Made by a program: the position numbers and the translations under genes. Positions 10,853-18,463 of a stretch of DNA of 64,000 nt are shown here, piece after piece; within the stretch, counting starts at the first letter, position 1; the number at the start of each line of letters is the position of its first letter. The notes beneath the pieces were generated by a model, which was not told the DNA's origin, made no database searches, and saw nothing but the letters and a program-made list of their open reading frames with translations. The DNA lies in assembly GCF_000696225.1 (NCBI RefSeq), contig NZ_BAWN01000015.1, positions 62,001-126,000 on the forward strand, in the 5' to 3' direction. The DNA comes from Serpentinimonas barnesii (GTDB lineage Bacteria; Pseudomonadota; Gammaproteobacteria; Burkholderiales; Burkholderiaceae_C).

Positions 10853-11430
10853 GGGGTGGCCCTTTCTGGCAATGGGTGGGCAAGTTTCATCAGCATGTGC
10901 ATGGTCAGGCGCTGGCGCAGGGTGGCGATGCGGGCCAGCAGCATTTGTTCTTGTTCGGCCAAGGCAGCGGCTTGCACGATGCGCTGCTGCGCGGCCAGCG
11001 AAGGCAGCGCAACTTCCAGCGCCTTCAGCGCTTCGGCGCTTATCATCCGTACCGAGGTGCCCTCGGCCAGCGCTGCCAGTTGGGCCTGGGTGGCCGGCGC
11101 GTTGAGGTACCAGCACAGGTAGGCTGGCAACACACCATGGGGCCGGATCAGCAGCATGGGCGCCGAGAGCACGGCCCGATCGATGCCTTGCGCGACCAGC
11201 GCCACGCCATTGCTGCGGCCCCGCGAACGCAACAGCAGATCGCCCGCGCGCAGCAGGTGGTGGGTCTTGCCCTTGGGCAGCGTTACCCGGGTGGCCTCTT
11301 TGGTGTGCAGCAGGTTGGCGTCGTCGATGTCCTTCATCTGGATCACGGCGACATCGCCCTGCGGGTCGTGCTCGAGGCGCGACCGGAATGGGTAGCCCAT
11401 CTGCACTTCAGCCAAGCCGCCAAGCTTCAT
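10849..11430 (-). CDS. Half-size specificity (HsdS-like) protein
   Basis: A 193-residue protein with one target-recognition domain and one helical arm: GLAEVQMGYPFRSR near 5-18, VIQMKDI near 29-35, HHLLRAGDLLLRSRGRSNGVA (about 57-77, shortened here to LLRAGDLLLRSRG), then LPSLAAQQRIV and a helix LARIATLRQRL. This is about half a normal HsdS, and full-length HsdS has two such modules. Half-size HsdS proteins are known to work as homodimers or to pair with another S subunit. It is the first gene of the operon, 39 nt downstream of the promoter -10, and overlaps hsdM by 4 nt. It may be an alternative specificity subunit or a regulator. The ATG at 11428-11430 is the only reasonable start. Confidence 0.88.
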   Translation of the reverse strand: MKLGGLAEVQMGYPFRSRLEHDPQGDVAVIQMKDIDDANLLHTKEATRVTLPKGKTHHLLRAGDLLLRSRGRSNGVALVAQGIDRAVLSAPMLLIRPHGVLPAYLCWYLNAPATQAQLAALAEGTSVRMISAEALKALEVALPSLAAQQRIVQAAALAEQEQMLLARIATLRQRLTMHMLMKLAHPLPERATP

Positions 11431-11444
11431 GGTTGCAAAAACGC

Positions 11445-11522
11445 CGTTACGACAATCATCATGGACGCGATTTTAGGTGGCCAGATTGCGGATGTCAAGT
11501 AAAAGTAATAGCGTTACTACAA
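11445..11522. promoter_or_regulatory. Direct repeats and inverted repeat flanking the hsd promoter
   Basis: CGTTACGACAA (11445-11455) lies downstream of the -10 and CGTTACTACAA (11512-11522) upstream of the -35, a 10/11 match in the same orientation 67 nt apart. The upstream copy overlaps an inverted repeat, AGTAA-5 nt-TTACT (11504-11518). These flank the promoter in the way operator pairs do. No regulator is known; the Bro-N and RhuM products are candidates. Confidence 0.45.
11470..11498 (-). promoter_or_regulatory. Sigma70 promoter of the hsd/Shedu operon
   Basis: On the minus strand TTGACA (11498-11493) is followed after exactly 17 nt by TAAAAT (11475-11470). This is one mismatch from a perfect sigma70 promoter. 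The first gene starts at 11430. No other promoter of this quality was seen inside the nine-gene unit. Confidence 0.85.
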
Positions 11523-11629
11523 ATTTTCTATTGCCCCCCTACCCTGCAAACCGCACAGGGAGCCTATCGCCGCAGCGGCAGCAAGGGCTATAGTCGAGGA
11601 CCAGCACACCCCCACCCGGAGACTGCCCC

Positions 11630-12781
11630 ATGGCCCAGATTTTTTACCTGACCCAGATCCAGATCGAGCTCGGCGCCCTGTGCCTGCTGGCCAGCGAGTG
11701 CGAGCGCGTCGGCATCGGGCGGCCCTTGATCGTTACCGACGCCGGGGTGCGCGCCGCCGGGCTGCTGGAGCGCGCCGTGGCGGCGCTGGGCCTAGGGGGC
11801 ACCGCCCTGCCCCACGCGGTGTTCGATGCCACCCCCAGCAACCCGACCGAGGCCGCCGTTCGCGCCGCCGCTGCGGTCTATGGGCGCGAGCGCTGCGACG
11901 GCCTGATCGCGCTCGGCGGCGGCAGCGCCATCGACTGCGCCAAGGGCGTGGCGATTGCCGTAGCGCACCCGGGGCCGCTCAAAACCTATGCCACCATCGA
12001 GGGCGGATCGGCCAAAATCAGCGCCCAGGTGCCGCCCTTGATCGCTGTGCCCACCACCGCTGGCACCGGCAGCGAAGTGGCGCGCGGCGCGATCCTGATC
12101 GTGGACGACGGGCGCAAACTCGGCTTTCACAGTTGGCATTTGCTGCCCAAGGCGGCCATCCTCGACCCGGAGCTCACGCTCGGGCTGCCGCCGCTGCTCA
12201 CCGCCGCCACTGGCATGGACGCGATCGCGCACTGCATGGAAACCTTCATGGCCAGCGCCTTCAACCCACCGGCCGACGGCATCGCGCTCGACGGGCTAGA
12301 GCGCGGCTGGGCGCACATCGAACGCGCCACCCGCGATGGGCAAGACCGCCAGGCGCGGCTGCAGATGATGAGCGCCAGCATGCAGGGCGCAATGGCCTTC
12401 CAAAAAGGGCTGGGCTGCGTGCACTCGCTCAGCCACAGCTTGGGTGGCGTGCTGCCACGGCTGCACCACGGCACCCTGAATGCGGTGTTTTTGCCCGCCG
12501 TGCTGGCCTTCAATGCCAGCGCCGCAGCGGTGCAGCAAGAGCGCCGCCTGGAGCGCATGGCGCAGGCCATGGGTTTGGGCACCGACGCACAAGCCCTAGG
12601 CCCGGCCATCCGCGCCCTGAACCAGCGCCTAGGCTTGCCCAGCGGGCTGGCGGCCATGGGCGTGGGCCGCGAGCTGTTTGAGCGCGTGATCGAAGGCGCC
12701 TTGGCCGACCACTGCCACAAAAGCAACCCGCGCCTGGCCAGCGCCGACGACTACCGCGCCCTGCTCGAAGCCTCGATGTAA
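11630..12781 (+). CDS. Iron-containing alcohol dehydrogenase
   Basis: A 383-residue group III (iron-type) alcohol dehydrogenase. It has the NAD-binding GGGSAIDCAK motif (about 97-106), PTTAGTGSEV (about 142-151), and the metal-site region GMDAIAHCMETF followed by CVHSLSHSLGG and LHHGTLNAV, which supply the His ligands. Such enzymes oxidise primary alcohols or diols, or reduce aldehydes, with NAD(P)H. The substrate cannot be read from sequence. The ATG at 11630 has GGAGA about 8 nt upstream. It stands alone, divergent from the hsd operon and convergent with the patatin gene. Confidence 0.93.
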   Translation: MAQIFYLTQIQIELGALCLLASECERVGIGRPLIVTDAGVRAAGLLERAVAALGLGGTALPHAVFDATPSNPTEAAVRAAAAVYGRERCDGLIALGGGSAIDCAKGVAIAVAHPGPLKTYATIEGGSAKISAQVPPLIAVPTTAGTGSEVARGAILIVDDGRKLGFHSWHLLPKAAILDPELTLGLPPLLTAATGMDAIAHCMETFMASAFNPPADGIALDGLERGWAHIERATRDGQDRQARLQMMSASMQGAMAFQKGLGCVHSLSHSLGGVLPRLHHGTLNAVFLPAVLAFNASAAAVQQERRLERMAQAMGLGTDAQALGPAIRALNQRLGLPSGLAAMGVGRELFERVIEGALADHCHKSNPRLASADDYRALLEASM

Positions 12782-12798
12782 ACCGCGAGGCAAAACCG

Positions 12799-13881
12799 CT
12801 ACAGCGGCCGCACCTGCGAGGGGTCGGGCCGTTGCAGCCAGGCGTCGAATTCGTCGGCCAACTGCTGGCTGGCCGAAGCCGCGCGGCTCCAAGCCTGCAC
12901 CCGCGCCCCCAGATCGCTGCCGTAGCGCTCAAAATCGCTGCGATCGGGTAGCTTGCCGTGCGGCAGCGTGCGCAGCCAGTCCGGGTTGGGGGCCAGCACC
13001 AAGGTGCGGTCCAGAAACGCCGTGCTGCGATGGCGCCACTTGAGCGCCTTGTCGAGCCAGCCCGGCACCAGGTGGCGCTGAAAGTGCGGGTACAGCACCA
13101 GGCCGCGCTCGGGCCGCCAGTTCAGGTGCAAGTGGTAGTCGGTGATGCCGCCGTCCCAGTAGGCGCCGCGGGGCGCGCCGGCGATGTCGGGCACCGCCTG
13201 CATGGCAAACGGCACCGAGCAACTGGCTTGCAGCGCTGGCAGCAGGTTGCGCTCGTCAAGCCCAATCTGGCGCGTGCGCAAATCGGTGCTGGCAAAGGGC
13301 AAGGCCGCCCCCGGGGTCGAAAACACCACCCGCTCCAGCCACGCCCCCAGCGCTGGGCGGTGCAGCGCGTTGCTCAGCCAGGCCCCGAGGTAGCCCGCTG
13401 GGGTGAGCCAGCGCTGTTCGCGCCGCAGCACATGGCGGCCGCGCGAGGTGAGCACATGCAGCCGGTAGCGCGGGTGTGCCAGCACCTGCTGCAAGCGGCC
13501 GGCGTAAAAAAGCTGCAAATTGTGCGCAAAGCGCTCGCTCACGTGCGCCGCCGTGGGCCGTTTGCGCCCCGGCGGCAGCTCAAAGTGCTGGCGGATGTAG
13601 CCGTGCTCAAAGCGCTCGAAGGCCTGGGCGCAATCGTCCAAACAGGCCGTGGCCATGCGCCAAGCCCCGACCGAGGCCCCCACGAGGTCGATGGTCTGCG
13701 CGCTGTGCGCCAGCCAATGGCCAAAGATGAAGCGGTCCAGCGGCCCCAAAATCAGCCCCTTGGGGCCACCGGCAGCCCCGGCCACAATGCCCACGTCCTG
13801 CGCCTGCAAACCCTGGGTTTGCAAATGGCGCAGCGCGGCTGGGCCGGCGTAGAGGCGCAGCGCCTGCATGCCCGTGGCCAT
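12799..13881 (-). CDS. Patatin-like phospholipase family protein
   Basis: A 360-residue patatin-type lipid acyl hydrolase. Features: a glycine-rich oxyanion segment GAAGGPKG (35-42), the nucleophile elbow GASVG with Ser70, and the catalytic Asp in WDGGITD (Asp243). These form the Ser-Asp dyad of patatins. No signal peptide is evident, so it is probably cytoplasmic. The ATG overlaps the stop of the HDOD gene by 1 nt (TGATG), so it is coupled to two HDOD signalling genes, which suggests a link between signalling and membrane-lipid turnover, though that is inference. The substrate is unknown. Confidence 0.9.
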   Translation of the reverse strand: MATGMQALRLYAGPAALRHLQTQGLQAQDVGIVAGAAGGPKGLILGPLDRFIFGHWLAHSAQTIDLVGASVGAWRMATACLDDCAQAFERFEHGYIRQHFELPPGRKRPTAAHVSERFAHNLQLFYAGRLQQVLAHPRYRLHVLTSRGRHVLRREQRWLTPAGYLGAWLSNALHRPALGAWLERVVFSTPGAALPFASTDLRTRQIGLDERNLLPALQASCSVPFAMQAVPDIAGAPRGAYWDGGITDYHLHLNWRPERGLVLYPHFQRHLVPGWLDKALKWRHRSTAFLDRTLVLAPNPDWLRTLPHGKLPDRSDFERYGSDLGARVQAWSRAASASQQLADEFDAWLQRPDPSQVRPL

Positions 13882-14693
13882 CAGAGCCCCGGCAGTTGAT
13901 CCAGCCCGGCCACGTCGGGCGCAACCAGCAGGTCCGGGTCCAGCCCCAGCGCCTCGCCCACGTCGTCTGGGTAGTGGTCGATCAGCTCGTTGGGGTGGTT
14001 GCCCGCCAGCAGCAGGCGCGCGCGCCAGCTCGCTAGGTGCACCACCGCCGCCAGCGGTTCTTGTTCGGCCGCCGCCAGCGGCTCGGCGTGCTGTGCGATG
14101 GCTGTCACCAGCAGGCGCGGCAGGCGCCAGTGCTGCACCAGCGCGGCACCCGTTTCGGCGTAGCTGTAGCCCAGCGCCAGCCGTTGGGCGGCGGCGCGAT
14201 CGAGCGCAAACACGCCCACGCGCTGGTTCAGGTCGGCCATGGCCTCGGGCAGCCCCATGTGCAGCACCAGCTCGCCCACGCCGTGCAGCAGGGCAGCGGT
14301 GAAAGCCAGGTTGGCGTCAAGCCGGCGCGGGGTGCAGACCAGCCGGGCCACGGTGGCGGCGGCAAAGCTGAAATGCCAGAATTTGTCTAGGTTGATGCCG
14401 CTCACGGCATGAAAGCTGGCATTCAGGGCGGCGGCGATGACCAGCGCGCGCACCTTGTTGAGCCCCAGCACCGTGATGGCCTCGCGCACCGTGCCGACCG
14501 GGCGCAGCAGCGCAAAAAAAGAGGAATTGGCCTGCCGCAGCAGGCGCGCCGTAAGCACCGGGTCGTGCTCGATGTCGCGTGCCAGCGCGTCGAAATCGAC
14601 CTCATCGAGTCCAAAGGTCTGGATCAGCCTGGCCGCCAGTTCGGGCACCACCGGCAAACTCTGGGGCTGCTGCAGCAGCTCGTCGAGGCGCAT
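13881..14693 (-). CDS. HDOD domain protein (second of tandem pair)
   Basis: A 270-residue protein made almost entirely of one HDOD domain: LARDIEHDPVLTARLLRQANSS region near 38-58 and AFTAALLHGVGELVLHMG near 129-146. HDOD is an HD-related domain usually lacking some metal ligands and is found in bacterial signalling proteins. It closely resembles the next gene upstream, with the same length and order of motifs, so the two look like a tandem duplication. It starts 6 nt after that gene's stop and is coupled to the patatin gene downstream. Biochemical function is unknown. Confidence 0.9.
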   Translation of the reverse strand: MRLDELLQQPQSLPVVPELAARLIQTFGLDEVDFDALARDIEHDPVLTARLLRQANSSFFALLRPVGTVREAITVLGLNKVRALVIAAALNASFHAVSGINLDKFWHFSFAAATVARLVCTPRRLDANLAFTAALLHGVGELVLHMGLPEAMADLNQRVGVFALDRAAAQRLALGYSYAETGAALVQHWRLPRLLVTAIAQHAEPLAAAEQEPLAAVVHLASWRARLLLAGNHPNELIDHYPDDVGEALGLDPDLLVAPDVAGLDQLPGL

Positions 14694-14699
14694 GGCGAC

Positions 14700-15527
14700 T
14701 CAGCCCAGAAAAGCCGACAACTCGCCCGCCGAGGTCCAGTCACTGGGGTCTTTATCGAGCACCATGTCAAGGTCCAGCCCCAGCAAAATCGCCACCACTT
14801 CGGGGAAGGTGGCCGCCATGCCCTCGCGGTCGAGGTTGATTTCTTGGGCGCGCGCGCGCCACGCTGCCATGTGCACGATGCCCGCCAGCGGTTCGTAAAT
14901 GTCGCCCTCAAAGGGCAGCAACTGGTGCTGGAGCGCGCGCACGATCAACTCGGGGAAATCCCATTTGGCGGCAAAGGCGGCACTCACGTCGGCGTAGGTG
15001 TAGCCCAACACGGCGCGCTCGGCCTCGGCGCGCTTCATGTCGAAGGGCGAAACGCTCCAGTCGATGCGGGCGATTTCATCGGGCAGGCCGATGTGCAGCA
15101 CCAAGTCGCCCACCGCATGCACCAAGCCCGCCGTGAAGGCCGCGCCCTCGTTTTGACGCATGCTGCGCGCCAGGGTGCGGCAAATTTTGGCGCTGTTGAG
15201 GCTGTAACGCCAAAATTGCTCCAGATTCACACCGGGCACGTTCTTGAAGCTGCGCCCCAGCGCCACCGCCTGCACCGTGGTGCGCAATTGGTTGAAACCC
15301 AAGATGTTGACGGCATCCTGCACACTCAAAATCTCGCGCGAGAGGCCAAAAAAGGCCGAATTGGCCAGCTTAAGCAAGCGCGCGGTGAGGGCCGGGTCGG
15401 TGCTGATGGACTCGCTGATGCGGAGTGCATCGGGCTCGTCTTTGTTGAGCTCGGCCGTCACCTCGGACACCACTCGTGGAATGCTGGGCAGTGCCTTGGC
15501 GTGGGCAAGGAGTTCTTCGAGTTGCAT
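14700..15527 (-). CDS. HDOD domain protein (first of tandem pair)
   Basis: A 275-residue HDOD protein starting MQLEELLAHAKALPSIPRVV. The chosen ATG at 15527 puts the domain start where it lies in its neighbour; the frame is open 26 codons further upstream but without a domain match. Motifs: DPALTARLLKLANSAFFG (about 44-61) and AFTAGLVHAVGDLVLHIGLP (about 130-149). HDOD proteins bind or modulate signalling partners rather than hydrolyse c-di-GMP, as far as is known. It leads a three-gene run with a second HDOD gene and a patatin gene. Confidence 0.9.
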   Translation of the reverse strand: MQLEELLAHAKALPSIPRVVSEVTAELNKDEPDALRISESISTDPALTARLLKLANSAFFGLSREILSVQDAVNILGFNQLRTTVQAVALGRSFKNVPGVNLEQFWRYSLNSAKICRTLARSMRQNEGAAFTAGLVHAVGDLVLHIGLPDEIARIDWSVSPFDMKRAEAERAVLGYTYADVSAAFAAKWDFPELIVRALQHQLLPFEGDIYEPLAGIVHMAAWRARAQEINLDREGMAATFPEVVAILLGLDLDMVLDKDPSDWTSAGELSAFLG

Positions 15528-15607
15528 GGGGCGCTGAGTAGGGGAATCGTATGGCTGGGCAGTATAGTGGAGCGCCAAGGCTTGGCTGCATGGCGCGGGG
15601 ACCACAC

Positions 15608-16513
15608 TCAGCCCGACCGCAGGGCCGCGCGCAACTGCTCCCCCACCTGCGGCCGCTCGGCAAAGGGGTCGGGCGGGTTGCGGCCCTGCACGATCGCCTG
15701 CCAGCGCGCCTGCACGTTGCCCAGCGCCTGCGGGTGGCTGTAGAGGTAAAAGTCGCCGCTGTCGAGCGCGGCCATCACCTGGGCCGCCACTTCAGCCGCC
15801 GTCACCTTGCCGCTGCCCACGGCCTTGTCGCTCATGGCCTGCCCGATTAACTGACTGCGCGTGGGGGCCTCGGCGGCCCATTGGGCCGGGCGGTTGCGCT
15901 GGCTCTGGCTGATTCCAGTGGGCACGTAGTAGGGGCACAGAACGCTGGCGCGCACCTGCTGCGTCACCAGCGCCAAATCTTGGTACAGGGTCTCGCTTAG
16001 GGCCACCACGGCGTGCTTGCTCACGTTGTACACGCCCATATTGGGCGGCGTGAGCAGGCCGGCCATGCTGGCGGTGTTGACGATGTGGCCCCGGTAGGCT
16101 GGGTCGGCTGCGGCGGCGGCCAGCATCAGCGGCGTAAACACGCGCACACCGTGGATCACGCCCCAGAGGTTGACGCCCAGCACCCAGTTCCAATCGGCTA
16201 CGCTGTTTTCCCACACCAGCCCGCCCGCGCCTACCCCGGCGTTGTTGAACACAAAGTGTGGCGCGCCAAAGCGCTGCTGCACCGCTGTGCCCAGGGCGTC
16301 CATGGCGGCGGCGTCTGACACGTCGAGCACCTGCGCCAGCGTCTGCACCCCCAGCGCGTCGAGTTCAGCCACGGCGCGTTGCAGGGCCTCGGCCTGCACA
16401 TCCACCAGCACCAGCTTCATGCCCTGCTGCGCCGCCAGCCGCGCCACTTCCAGCCCAAAGCCCGAAGCGGCCCCGGTGATCAGCGCCACCTGGCCCTGCC
16501 TATGCATGTTCAT
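15608..16513 (-). CDS. SDR family oxidoreductase
   Basis: A 301-residue short-chain dehydrogenase/reductase. It has the cofactor motif TGAASGFG (about 13-20), the NNAG motif, a serine in VNTASMAG and the catalytic YNVSK (Tyr-x-x-x-Lys). The C-terminal third is longer than a minimal SDR. Start chosen as the ATG at 16513 (MNMHRQGQVALITG) because it begins just before the Rossmann strand. It begins 19 nt after the MDR oxidoreductase stop, so the two are probably one operon. Substrate unknown. Confidence 0.9.
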   Translation of the reverse strand: MNMHRQGQVALITGAASGFGLEVARLAAQQGMKLVLVDVQAEALQRAVAELDALGVQTLAQVLDVSDAAAMDALGTAVQQRFGAPHFVFNNAGVGAGGLVWENSVADWNWVLGVNLWGVIHGVRVFTPLMLAAAAADPAYRGHIVNTASMAGLLTPPNMGVYNVSKHAVVALSETLYQDLALVTQQVRASVLCPYYVPTGISQSQRNRPAQWAAEAPTRSQLIGQAMSDKAVGSGKVTAAEVAAQVMAALDSGDFYLYSHPQALGNVQARWQAIVQGRNPPDPFAERPQVGEQLRAALRSG

Positions 16514-16532
16514 TGCCTTGCCCTTTGGGTGC

Positions 16533-17549
16533 TCAAACCAGCCGCACCAGTTGCTTGCCAAAGTTCTGCCCCTTGAGCAGGCCCAAAAAGGCCGCCGGGG
16601 CCGATTCGATGCCCTGCGCGATGGTTTCGCGGGGCCGAAAACGCCCGCTGCCCACCAGTTGCCCGAGCTCGGCCAGCGCGGGCGGCCAGTCTTGCATGTG
16701 TTCGCTGACGATGAAGCCTTCTATGCGCAGGCGGTTGATCAGGATCAGCGCCGGGTTCAGCAGCGGCAGCGGCTGCCCCTCGTAGCCCGCGATCATGCCG
16801 CAGATGGCGATGCGGGCAAAGGCGTTGCTGCGCAGCAGCACGGCGTCGAGCACGGCCCCGCCGACGTTCTCGAAGTGCCCGTCGATGCCCTGCGGGCAGG
16901 CGGCCTTCAGGGCCTTGGCCAGCGCCAGGTGGTCGGGGTGCAGGCGGTGGTCGATGCAGTCGTCAAAGCCCAGTTCTTCGCGCACATAGGCGCATTTGTC
17001 CGGGCCGCCCGCAATGCCCACCACGCGGCAGCCGCGCGCCTTGGCCAGCACGCCCACTGCGCTGCCCACCGCCCCGCTGGCGGCGCTCACGGTCACGGTT
17101 TGGCCCGGTTGGGGGTTGATGATGCGCACCAGCCCATACCAGGCTGTGACGCCGGGCATGCCCACCGCGCCCAGGTAGTGACTCAGGGGTACGTGGGTGG
17201 GATCGACCCGTTGCAGCACACCGGCCTGCCCGGCATCGACCACGCTGTGCTGCTGCCAGCCACCCATGCCGACCACCCAGTCGCCCGGCTTGTAGCGGGG
17301 ATGGCGGCTCTCCACCACTTCGCCCACGGTGCCGCCGATCATCACCTCATTGAGCGGCTGCGGCGCGGCGTAGCTCTTGCCCTCGTTCATGCGCCCGCGC
17401 ATATAGGGGTCCAGGCTCAGGTAGTGGTGGCGCACGCGCACCTGGCCGTCTTGTAAGGGCTCAAAGGGCAGGGTTTCGAGCCGGAAATGCTCCAGGCCGG
17501 CTTGGCCTTGCGGGCGTGCGGCGAGCACGATGCGGGTGTTGGTGTTCAT
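16533..17549 (-). CDS. NADP-dependent oxidoreductase, MDR superfamily (zinc-independent)
   Basis: A 338-residue medium-chain reductase of the leukotriene B4 12-hydroxydehydrogenase/CurA-like type: early DPYMRGRM, then AVGMPGVTAWYGL, and the NADP-binding SAASGAVGSAVG. No structural-zinc cysteine cluster is seen. These enzymes reduce alpha,beta-unsaturated ketones and aldehydes using NADPH. It lies between two SDR genes in the same direction (74 nt after one, 19 nt before the other), which suggests a small redox pathway on one unknown substrate. Confidence 0.93.
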   Translation of the reverse strand: MNTNTRIVLAARPQGQAGLEHFRLETLPFEPLQDGQVRVRHHYLSLDPYMRGRMNEGKSYAAPQPLNEVMIGGTVGEVVESRHPRYKPGDWVVGMGGWQQHSVVDAGQAGVLQRVDPTHVPLSHYLGAVGMPGVTAWYGLVRIINPQPGQTVTVSAASGAVGSAVGVLAKARGCRVVGIAGGPDKCAYVREELGFDDCIDHRLHPDHLALAKALKAACPQGIDGHFENVGGAVLDAVLLRSNAFARIAICGMIAGYEGQPLPLLNPALILINRLRIEGFIVSEHMQDWPPALAELGQLVGSGRFRPRETIAQGIESAPAAFLGLLKGQNFGKQLVRLV

Positions 17550-17623
17550 GTGAAATTTCCTTGTAGGCCATTGTTCGATTGAGCAACCCAGGGGCGCGGG
17601 AGGGGGTCAGACTGGGGGGGCTT

Positions 17624-18415
17624 TCAGCCGCCGACGACGGCGCTCACGCCGCCATCCACCGCCAGCCACTGGCCCGTGATGTGCTTGCCGGCGGCCGAGG
17701 CCAGCAGCAGCGTCAGGCCCTTGAGGTCTTCGTCGTCGCCCAGGCGGCCCAGCGGCGCGTGTGCGGCCAGCCGCTCCTCGCCCAGCGCCTCCAGCGTGCC
17801 GCGCGTCATGCGGCTGGGGAAAAAGCCCGGGCAAATGGCGTTGACGCGTATGCCGTGCGGCCCCCACTCGGCCGCCAGCGCGCGGGTGAAGTTGAGCACC
17901 GCCCCCTTGGAGGTGTTGTAGGCGATGGTGTTCATGCCGCGCGGGTTGCCACCCAAGCCCGCAATCGAGGCCAGGTTGATGATGCTGCCGCGCCGGCGCC
18001 CGATCATGCAGTGTTTGGCCAGATACTGGCTGAGCAGAAAATAGCCGCGCACGTTGAGGTTCATGACCTTGTCCCAGGCTTCGATGGGGTGCTCCTCGGC
18101 CGGTGCGCCCCAGGCGGCCCCGGCGTTGTTGACCAGCACATCGACCGCGCCCAGGCGCTGCAGCGCCTCGGCACCCAAACGCTCCAGATCGGCCTGCTTG
18201 GCGCAGTCGGCCACGATCCACTGCGCCTCAATGCCTTGGCCCTTGAGCTGCTGCGCCGCGGCTTCGAGCTCATCGCTCTTGCGCGCCACCAGCAGCAGGC
18301 GCGCGCCGGCCTCGCCCAGCGCCTGCGCCATTTGCAGCCCGAGGCCGCGCGAGCCTCCCGTCACCAGCGCCGTCTGGCCGCTGAGGTCGAACAATTGTTG
18401 CACCGTGCGTGTCAT
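17624..18415 (-). CDS. SDR family oxidoreductase (gluconate 5-dehydrogenase-like)
   Basis: A 263-residue SDR. Motifs: TGGSRGLGLQ (about 18-27), NNAG, INLASIAGLGG with the catalytic Ser, and YNTSK with Tyr/Lys. C-terminal KHITGQWLAVDGG is typical of classical SDRs. Start taken at the ATG at 18415, with GGAGA about 9 nt upstream. First gene of the SDR-MDR-SDR run. Assignment to a particular substrate is not possible; the nearest general pattern is the gluconate 5-dehydrogenase-type group. Confidence 0.92.
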   Translation of the reverse strand: MTRTVQQLFDLSGQTALVTGGSRGLGLQMAQALGEAGARLLLVARKSDELEAAAQQLKGQGIEAQWIVADCAKQADLERLGAEALQRLGAVDVLVNNAGAAWGAPAEEHPIEAWDKVMNLNVRGYFLLSQYLAKHCMIGRRRGSIINLASIAGLGGNPRGMNTIAYNTSKGAVLNFTRALAAEWGPHGIRVNAICPGFFPSRMTRGTLEALGEERLAAHAPLGRLGDDEDLKGLTLLLASAAGKHITGQWLAVDGGVSAVVGG

Positions 18416-18463
18416 GGGTTTGGGTCTCCGTGTGGGTTGATCGAAACGAAGACCATAACCCAA

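Noticed and set aside
10853-11116. Longer HsdM start
   Set aside because: The upstream codons overlap the half-size hsdS out of frame and have no HsdM match.
7240-11122. Plus-strand open frames of about 380-575 codons opposite rhuM, Bro-N and hsdM
   Set aside because: Antisense shadows of coding genes whose domains and overlaps are clear.
11431-11629. Integration site or mobile-element boundary beside the hsd operon
   Set aside because: No integrase, tRNA gene or terminal repeat is visible; the flanking repeats look regulatory. The left boundary is outside the window.
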